64,000 nucleotides of DNA from Streptomyces sp. ISL-1 (GTDB taxonomy: Bacteria; Actinomycetota; Actinomycetes; Streptomycetales; Streptomycetaceae), in NCBI RefSeq assembly GCF_018614585.1, contig NZ_JAGGOI010000010.1, positions 1 through 64,000 of the forward strand, given 5' to 3'. Positions 58,902-64,000 of this stretch are shown here, in pieces. The translations under genes were made by a program, and so were the position numbers. The notes beneath the pieces are model-generated. The model made no database searches, had not been told where the DNA came from, and saw only the letters and a program-made list of their open reading frames with translations. Every line of letters begins with the position of its first letter. The first letter of the stretch is position 1.

Positions 58902-61199
58902 ATGAGCGACGAGCCACAGCAGCAGGGCTGGAACCCTCGGGACGCGACGGTCGTCGGGCCGCCCGCCGCACTCGAGAAGCGGAGCTTCAAGCGCCCCCGC
59001 AGGCGCACCGGCTGGCGTCGCGCCATCCCCACCTGGCGGATGGTGCTCGGTACGTCTGTGATGGCCGCCCTGCTGCTGCTCGGCGGCTTCGTGGCCGGCT
59101 ACAAGCTCGTCGACATCCCGCCCGCCAACGCCCTGGCCACCGCCCAGTCGAATGTCTATCTCTACGAGGACGGCACCCAGATCGCCCGTGACGGCGAGGT
59201 CAACCGGGAGAACATCAATCTCGCGCAGGTACCCCTGCCGGTGCAGCGGGCCGTACTGGCCGCCGAGAACCGGGACTTCTACTCCGCGCGCGCCGTCGAC
59301 CCCAAGGCCATGGTCCGCGCCGCCTGGAACACCCTCACCGGCAAGGGCAAGCAGTCCGGCTCCACCATCACCCAGCAGTACGTCAAGAACTACTACCTGG
59401 GCCAGGAGCAGACCATCAGGCGGAAGTGGAAGGAGTTCTTCATCGCGATCAAGCTGGGCCGCGAGGAGAGCAAGAACGACATCCTGGAGGGCTATCTCAA
59501 CACCAGCTACTTCGGGCGCAACGCGTACGGCATCCAGGCCGCGGCCCATGCCTACTACGGCGAGGACGTCCAGGACATCGACACCGCGCAGGGCGCGTAC
59601 CTGGCATCGCTGCTCAACGCCCCCAGCGCCTACGACACCACCACGCACCCGGAGAACAGGGCGGCCGCACTCGGCCGCTGGAAGTACACGCTCGACGGCA
59701 TGGTCAAGAAGAAGTGGCTCAGCCCCGCCGAGCGAGCGGCCATGAAGTTCCCCGCACCGCAGACGGCGAGGCCTCCGACCGCGCTGTCGGGCCAGCGCGG
59801 CTATATCGTCCAGGCCGTCGAGGAGTACCTCACCAGTAACGAGATCATCGACGAGAACACCCTGGCCACCGGCGGCTACCGGATCACCACCACGCTGGAG
59901 CGGCACAAGCAGGACGCGCTCGCCGAGGCCGTCGACGACCAGGTGATGTCCAAGCTGGACGGGGCCCGCAAGGCGGACCGCAATGTCCGCGTCGGCGGAG
60001 CGTCCATCGACCCGGCCACCAGCAAGGTCGTCGCCATGTACGGCGGCGTCGACTACACCAAGCAGTACGTCAACAACGCGACCCGCCGCGACTACCAAGT
60101 CGGCTCCACCTTCAAGCCGTTCGTCTTCACCGCCGCCGTCGAGTACGAGGCGAGCACCCAGGACGACCTGGCCATCACCCCCGACACCCTCTACGACGGC
60201 ACCAACCGGCGTTCGGTCCAGGGCTGGAGCGGCAATCCGTACGCCCCCGAGAACGAGGACCACTACTCGTACGGCCCAATCACCGTCCGCGACGCCACCG
60301 ACAACTCCGTCAACTCGGTGTACGCGCAGATGGCCATGGACGTCGGCCCCAGCCGGGTCAAGCAGACCGCGATCGACCTCGGTATCCCCGCGAGCACCCC
60401 GGACCTGAACTCCTCCCCCTCCATCGCGCTGGGCCCCGCCACCGCCAGCGTCCTGGACATGACGGAGGCGTACGCGACGCTCGCCAACCACGGCAGGCAC
60501 GGCACGTACACCATCGTCGAGAAGCTCACCAAGAACGGCGTCGACGTCCGGCTGCCCGAGGAGGACCGCGAGCAGGCCGTCAGCCGGGAGGCCGCCGACA
60601 CCACCACCGCGGTCCTGCAGAGCGTGGTCGAGGGCGGCACCGGCATCGCGGCCCGGTCGGCGGGCCGTCCCGCCGCGGGCAAGACGGGCACGGCGGAGGA
60701 GGACAAGGCGGCCTGGTTCGCGGGCTACACCCCGGAACTGGCGACGGTGATCGCGGTGATGGGCCAGGACCCGGTCACGGGTGTGCAGAAACCGCTGTAC
60801 GGCGCGCTGGGGCTGCCGCGGATCAACGGCGGCGGGGCGCCGGCGAAGATCTGGGGCCAGTTCACGGACGCCGCGCTGGAGGGCTCAGAGATCGAGGAGT
60901 TCGACCTGGAAGTGCAGGAGGGGGCGGAGGACGAGGAATCCTGGGAGGAGTGGTCGGACGAGTGGTCGAACGAGTCGGAGTCGGAGCCGTCGGACGAGTC
61001 GGAGTCGTCGGAGTCGTCGGAGTCGTCGGAGTCGTCGGAGTCGTCGGACGAGACGTCAGAGGAGACACCGAGCGAGACGCCGGGCGAGGACGAGGAGGAG
61101 ACGCACGGGCGCAGCACCGACCGGAGGACGGCCGACGACGGTGAGACGGACGGGGGCACGGACACCGACGGAGACACGTCCGACGAGGACGACAGGTGA
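58902..61199 (+). CDS. Class A penicillin-binding protein (GT51 + transpeptidase)
   Basis: A 765-residue bifunctional enzyme. The cytosolic N-terminus is basic, and one membrane helix lies at about 46-68. The glycosyltransferase domain has catalytic Glu122 in LAAENRDFYSAR and GSTITQQYVKNYYLG. The transpeptidase domain has the active Ser in VGSTFKPFVF, SxN in DNSVNSVY and KTG in AAGKTGTAEEDKAAWFAGYT. From about 670 the tail is acidic Ser/Glu/Asp-rich, with an ESS repeat. A 25-bp tandem duplication at the stop codon changes the C-terminus. Start at MSDEPQQQG. Confidence 0.92.
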   Translation: MSDEPQQQGWNPRDATVVGPPAALEKRSFKRPRRRTGWRRAIPTWRMVLGTSVMAALLLLGGFVAGYKLVDIPPANALATAQSNVYLYEDGTQIARDGEVNRENINLAQVPLPVQRAVLAAENRDFYSARAVDPKAMVRAAWNTLTGKGKQSGSTITQQYVKNYYLGQEQTIRRKWKEFFIAIKLGREESKNDILEGYLNTSYFGRNAYGIQAAAHAYYGEDVQDIDTAQGAYLASLLNAPSAYDTTTHPENRAAALGRWKYTLDGMVKKKWLSPAERAAMKFPAPQTARPPTALSGQRGYIVQAVEEYLTSNEIIDENTLATGGYRITTTLERHKQDALAEAVDDQVMSKLDGARKADRNVRVGGASIDPATSKVVAMYGGVDYTKQYVNNATRRDYQVGSTFKPFVFTAAVEYEASTQDDLAITPDTLYDGTNRRSVQGWSGNPYAPENEDHYSYGPITVRDATDNSVNSVYAQMAMDVGPSRVKQTAIDLGIPASTPDLNSSPSIALGPATASVLDMTEAYATLANHGRHGTYTIVEKLTKNGVDVRLPEEDREQAVSREAADTTTAVLQSVVEGGTGIAARSAGRPAAGKTGTAEEDKAAWFAGYTPELATVIAVMGQDPVTGVQKPLYGALGLPRINGGGAPAKIWGQFTDAALEGSEIEEFDLEVQEGAEDEESWEEWSDEWSNESESEPSDESESSESSESSESSESSDETSEETPSETPGEDEEETHGRSTDRRTADDGETDGGTDTDGDTSDEDDR

Positions 61200-61220
61200 C
61201 ACGTCCGACGAGGACGACAG
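61173..61220 (+). repeat. 25-bp tandem duplication across the PBP stop codon
   Basis: GACACGTCCGACGAGGACGA (continuing CAG) occurs at 61173-61195 and again at 61198-61220, separated by GT. Period 25 shifts the frame by one, so the PBP ends DTSDEDDR and stop. Without the second copy the frame would continue SKTGPTRPQ to a TGA near 61248. Confidence 0.9.
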
Positions 61221-61278
61221 CAAGACCGGGCCAACCCGCCCGCAGTGACGTGAGCGGGCGGGCCGGCGGGCCGGCGAG

Positions 61279-61599
61279 TCAGTGACCCGAGGTCGCCTTC
61301 AGCCCCACCACGGCAACCAGCAGCAGACAGACGAAGAAGATCCGCGCGGCGGTCGCGGGCTCGTTCAGCGCCACCATGCCGACCACCGCCGCACCGGCCG
61401 CGCCGATGCCGACCCACACGCCGTACGCCGTTCCGATCGGCAGGGACTTGGCGGCGTGAGAGAGCAGCATCATGCTGGCGACGATCCCCAGTCCGGTGAA
61501 CACGCTCGGCCACAGCCGGGTGAAGCCGTCGGTGAACTTCATCCCGATCGACCAGCCGACCTCGAGCAGACCGGCGACAACAAGCAGAACCCAGGCCAT
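61279..61599 (-). CDS. gdx: Small multidrug resistance family guanidinium exporter (Gdx/SugE type)
   Basis: A 106-residue four-helix SMR protein: MAWVLLVVAGLLEVGWSIGM with the essential Glu13, KFTDGFTRLWPS, GTAYGVWVGIGAAGAAVVGM. LLEVGW-IG-K-TDGF is the Gdx (formerly SugE) rather than EmrE pattern; Gdx exports guanidinium in exchange for protons. The call is strengthened by a guanidine-III riboswitch in the leader. GGAGG lies 7 nt before the ATG. Confidence 0.93.
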   Translation of the reverse strand: MAWVLLVVAGLLEVGWSIGMKFTDGFTRLWPSVFTGLGIVASMMLLSHAAKSLPIGTAYGVWVGIGAAGAAVVGMVALNEPATAARIFFVCLLLVAVVGLKATSGH

Positions 61600-61634
61600 G
61601 ACGGCACCTCCGAGACGCGGAACTTCAGCGGGGT

Positions 61635-61675
61635 GCGTCGTCTTTGCATAACCCGGTACGGCGCGTCTCGTCGGG
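61635..61675 (-). promoter_or_regulatory. Guanidine-III (ykkC-III) riboswitch
   Basis: The minus-strand leader reads CCCGACGAGACGCGCCGTAC, then CGGG, TTATGC, and AAAGACGACGC. The Thermobifida fusca guanidine-III aptamer reads CCGGACGAGGUGCGCCGUAC, then CCGG, UCAGGAC, AAGACGGCGC, so every conserved block is in the same order and spacing, with compensating changes in the helices. It ends 35 nt before the gdx ATG, close to the GGAGG site, which fits control of translation by guanidine. Confidence 0.9.
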
Positions 61676-61880
61676 ATCAGTCAACGATAACAAAGTCCTG
61701 ACCTGCGCCTTTGCGGGGTGGCGTGCGGGCCTGCGCCTTATCCGCGTCGAGGTCACCAGCCGGAGGAGCGCACGCTCGCGCTCGACTGCACCGACCCGGA
61801 CGGCAGCCACGCGACCTGCCGCAACAGCGAAAGCGCCGAGGTGCGTGTTTACTCCCGGGGCAGGTGCCGTGCCGCAGGTG

Positions 61881-62222
61881 CTACAGGTACAGCCCGGTGG
61901 AGTCCTCGGAGCCCTGGAAACGGTCCGCCGCCACAGCGTGCAGATCGCGCTCCCGCATCAGTACGTACGCCACGCCACGCACCTCGACCTCGGCGCGGTC
62001 CTCCGGGTCGTACAGCACCCGGTCACCCGGCTCCACGGTGCGCACGTTCTGCCCGACGGCGACCACCTCGGCCCAGGCCAGACGCCTGCCGACCGCCGCT
62101 GTCGCCGGAATGACGATGCCGCCACTGGAACGCCGCTCACCCTCCGGGATGTCGGTCCTCACCAGCACGCGGTCGTGCAGCATCCGGATGGGCAGCTTGT
62201 CGTGGTGGGTGTTCTCGCTCAC
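61881..62222 (-). CDS. GroES-family co-chaperone-like protein
   Basis: A 113-residue protein of the GroES fold: LPIRMLHDRVLVRTDIPEGE, RRSSGGIVIPATA (mobile-loop-like), VGRRLAWAEVVAVGQNVRTV, EPGDRVLYDPEDRAEVEVRG, YVLMRERDLHAV. No groEL gene is adjacent, so it is a stand-alone paralogue seen in many actinobacteria rather than the main GroES. Its partner is uncertain. Confidence 0.88.
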   Translation of the reverse strand: MSENTHHDKLPIRMLHDRVLVRTDIPEGERRSSGGIVIPATAAVGRRLAWAEVVAVGQNVRTVEPGDRVLYDPEDRAEVEVRGVAYVLMRERDLHAVAADRFQGSEDSTGLYL

Positions 62223-62265
62223 GCCTTGAACCTACCTGCCCGGGGACCTTCCGTCCGACCGAGGG

Positions 62266-62586
62266 TCACTCCCGGCGCCTTCTCGCGGACACGGCGAGCA
62301 GGCCCACGAGCCCCACGGCCACCAGCGCCACCGGAATCAACCGCTCCAGCCGGGGCTCGCCCTTTTCCGACACGAACTGCGCCCTGATGTCGGACACCGA
62401 GCGGTTCACCGCGACGAAGGCACGACCCGCGGTGTGGTCCACGGTCGAGACGAGCCTGGCCTTCGCATCACCGATGACCGTCTTCGGGTGCATACGCACC
62501 CCGATCTCGTCGAGCGTCTCGGCAAGCTGGTCGCGCCTGCGGACGATGTCCGCCTCGATCTGCGCAGGGGTCCTGGCATCCGACAC
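62266..62586 (-). CDS. DUF3618 membrane-associated protein
   Basis: A 106-residue protein with the DUF3618 start RTPAQIEADIVRRRDQLAET, LDEIGVRMHPKTVIGDAK, and one C-terminal membrane helix (LIPVALVAVGLVGLLAVSA) with a basic tail. The family is actinobacterial and of unknown role. GTG start with GGAGG upstream. It is divergent from the peroxiredoxin gene. Confidence 0.87.
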   Translation of the reverse strand: MSDARTPAQIEADIVRRRDQLAETLDEIGVRMHPKTVIGDAKARLVSTVDHTAGRAFVAVNRSVSDIRAQFVSEKGEPRLERLIPVALVAVGLVGLLAVSARRRRE

Positions 62587-62713
62587 CGCGCTGCCTCCGT
62601 GGTCGTGTCCGGTAGTCCTTCCTCGACAGTCTGTCAGCTCAGCCGCGCCCGCACTCCACGGCACCCCTATTACGCTCGACGGCATACACCCTCACGTACC
62701 CCCGAGGAGAACC

Positions 62714-63181
62714 ATGAGCGAGCGACTCCAGCCCGGCGACACGGCCCCGGCCTTCACCCTGCCCGACGCGGACGGCAAAGAGGTCTCGCTCGGCGACCAC
62801 AAGGGCCGGAAGGTGATCGTCTACTTCTACCCGGCGGCTCTGACGCCCGGCTGCACCAAGCAGGCCTGCGACTTCACGGACAACCTGGACCTGCTGGCGG
62901 GCGCGGGCTACGACGTCATCGGCGTATCGCCGGACAAGCCGGAGAAGCTGGCGAAGTTCCGCGAAAAGGAGAGCCTGAAGGTCACGCTGGTCGGAGATCC
63001 GTCCAAGGAGACCCTCGCGGCGTACGGGGCGTTCGGCGAGAAGAAGCTGTACGGCAAGACGGTGACCGGTGTCATCCGCTCGACTGTCGTGGTCGACGAG
63101 GAGGGCAAGGTCGAGCACGCGCTGTACAACGTGAAGGCGACGGGCCATGTCGCCAAGATCATCAAGGACCTCGGCGTCTGA
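62714..63181 (+). CDS. bcp: Thiol peroxidase of the BCP/PrxQ family
   Basis: A 155-residue peroxiredoxin. The peroxidatic Cys47 lies in YPAALTPGCTKQACDF and the resolving Cys52 five residues on, the typical PrxQ pair; LTPGC matches the active-site Thr-Pro-Cys arrangement. It reduces hydrogen and alkyl peroxides using thioredoxin. Ribosome site GAGGAGA precedes the ATG. No regulatory site is evident. Confidence 0.93.
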   Translation: MSERLQPGDTAPAFTLPDADGKEVSLGDHKGRKVIVYFYPAALTPGCTKQACDFTDNLDLLAGAGYDVIGVSPDKPEKLAKFREKESLKVTLVGDPSKETLAAYGAFGEKKLYGKTVTGVIRSTVVVDEEGKVEHALYNVKATGHVAKIIKDLGV

Positions 63182-63314
63182 GGATCCGTGTTCCCGGAAG
63201 GGCCCGCACCGGCAGGCGGTGCGGGTCCCTCCGCATTCCGGACGTGACCATGCGATAAACGCTTCGTTACTCAGTGCGAGGCCGCGAACACGCAGCCGGG
63301 GACGGAGGGGAATC

Positions 63315-63941
63315 ATGGCGGTCAGGTACACCCGGGAGCTACTCGACGAGGCGGCCCGCGAGACGACGAGCTTCGACGACGCCGTGCGCTGGTGCGGCGG
63401 CAACCCGACGCCGGGCAGTAGGCGCTACCTCCGCGCCAAGATGGCAGAGGCAGGCATAGACACGTCGCACTTCACCCCCGCCCGAGTGCGTCACACCGAG
63501 GAGACATTACGCGAACTGGTCGCCTGTTCCAGGAGCGTGGCCGAGGTCGTACGTCGATTGGGAATCAATCCCGTAGGCGGCAACCAGGCTCACATCGGGC
63601 GTCGGATAGCCGCGTTGCGCATCGACACGTCGCACTTCCTGCGCGCGCCCCGGGGCCGACCGAAGGGGGCCCTGGGGAACAGACTTGTCCTGGGTTCGCC
63701 GGCCGACGGCAGGATTCCCGGCGAACGCCTGCGCCGCGAACTGCTCGGGGCCGGGATCGAGGAGTCGTGCGCGATATGTGGCACCGGCACGGAGTGGAAC
63801 GGCAAACCGCTCCGGCTCGAAGTCGACCACCGCAACGGCGACTGGTGGGACAACCGCCCGTCGAACCTCCGGCTGCTCTGCCCCAACTGCCATGCGGTCA
63901 CGGACACTTACCGTGGTCGCAATCGGAGGGGTGCGGCATGA
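63315..63941 (+). CDS. HNH endonuclease with repeated N-terminal DNA-binding-like units
   Basis: A 208-residue protein. Two similar N-terminal units each end in GIDTSHF or RIDTSHF (about 5-53 and 60-108), with helix-turn-helix-like spacing (ETTSFDDAVRWCGGNPTPGS; CSRSVAEVVRRLGINPVGGN). The C-terminal HNH nuclease has zinc Cys152-x2-Cys155 (CAICG) and Cys189-x2-Cys192 (CPNCH) around LRLEVDHRNGDWWDNRPSNL. Likely a phage-, HNH-cassette- or restriction-related homing-type enzyme. The stop overlaps the next ATG. Confidence 0.88.
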   Translation: MAVRYTRELLDEAARETTSFDDAVRWCGGNPTPGSRRYLRAKMAEAGIDTSHFTPARVRHTEETLRELVACSRSVAEVVRRLGINPVGGNQAHIGRRIAALRIDTSHFLRAPRGRPKGALGNRLVLGSPADGRIPGERLRRELLGAGIEESCAICGTGTEWNGKPLRLEVDHRNGDWWDNRPSNLRLLCPNCHAVTDTYRGRNRRGAA

Positions 63942-64000
63942 GCAATCGCCACAAGTACCCCCGTGACTTGCTGGTCCGGACTGCCGCCACCGCCACGAGC
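63938..64000 (+). CDS. Start of a second HNH-type gene (truncated by window end)
   Basis: Only 21 codons are present: MSNRHKYPRDLLVRTAATAT S. They resemble the start of the preceding HNH gene (MAVRYTRELLDEAARETTS), and the ATG overlaps its stop (ATGA), so this is probably a tandem paralogue. Confidence 0.6.
   Translation, partial: MSNRHKYPRDLLVRTAATATS

Overview
The window is high-GC, codon-biased actinobacterial DNA. GTG starts, ATGA/GTGA overlaps, WhiJ-type regulator modules and the cslA-glxA locus point to a Streptomyces-type chromosome. No plasmid or phage structural genes are visible.

Layout. (1) 1-10.4 kb, cell-surface glycan locus: an IclR regulator, two identical tRNA-Lys(CTT) genes bracketing a chitin/cellulose-type LPMO, a band-7 membrane protein and a peptidoglycan hydrolase, then the cslA-glxA pair (glycan synthase and copper radical oxidase) facing a GH6 glucanase lipoprotein. 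(2) 10.7-13.2 kb: a class F sortase with a repeat-rich secreted protein, and a NagD-type HAD phosphatase. (3) 13.3-20.2 kb: a phosphonate (2-aminoethylphosphonate-type) uptake and degradation operon (binding protein, two permeases, ATPase, phosphonatase-like HAD, FAD amine oxidase) with its GntR/UTRA regulator. (4) 20.2-29 kb: housekeeping and accessory genes, namely an LAGTG sortase substrate, ROK regulator, Gfo/Idh/MocA oxidoreductase, HbpS-like protein, FAH-family enzyme, YidC with a DUF6412 partner, class E sortase, DUF3592 and SEC-C proteins.

(5) 29.0-39.4 kb: a defence island. A Vsr-type nuclease is followed by a tightly coupled operon: Z1 helicase-like ATPase, PD-(D/E)XK nuclease, GHKL (MORC/MutL-type) ATPase, an unknown protein, a fusion of an unknown domain to a C5-cytosine methyltransferase-like domain whose catalytic Cys is Arg, and an intact C5-cytosine methyltransferase. 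This combination matches a family of restriction-modification systems predicted by comparative genomics (MORC/Z1 type). The paired degenerate and intact methylases are its most unusual feature.

(6) 39.7-45.1 kb: two neighbouring WhiJ-like regulatory modules (ATP-binding protein + XRE/DUF5753 + DUF397; and XRE + DUF6879 + small protein), then a run of tiny overlapping Cys-rich genes, one apparently frameshifted. (7) 45.5-50.6 kb: secreted repeat proteins, including a seven-bladed propeller built from seven 126-bp repeats and a collagen-like protein with a BclA-like C-terminal domain, plus a frameshifted SRPBCC gene. (8) 50.6-64 kb: secreted lipoprotein, CHRD protein, DUF445 protein, SGNH hydrolase, DUF1707 protein, a three-gene ABC-2 exporter, a class A PBP, a Gdx-type guanidinium exporter preceded by a guanidine-III riboswitch, GroES-like, DUF3618, bacterioferritin comigratory peroxiredoxin, and tandem HNH nuclease genes running off the window end.

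All assignments are by reading the sequence. No database search or structure prediction was run.
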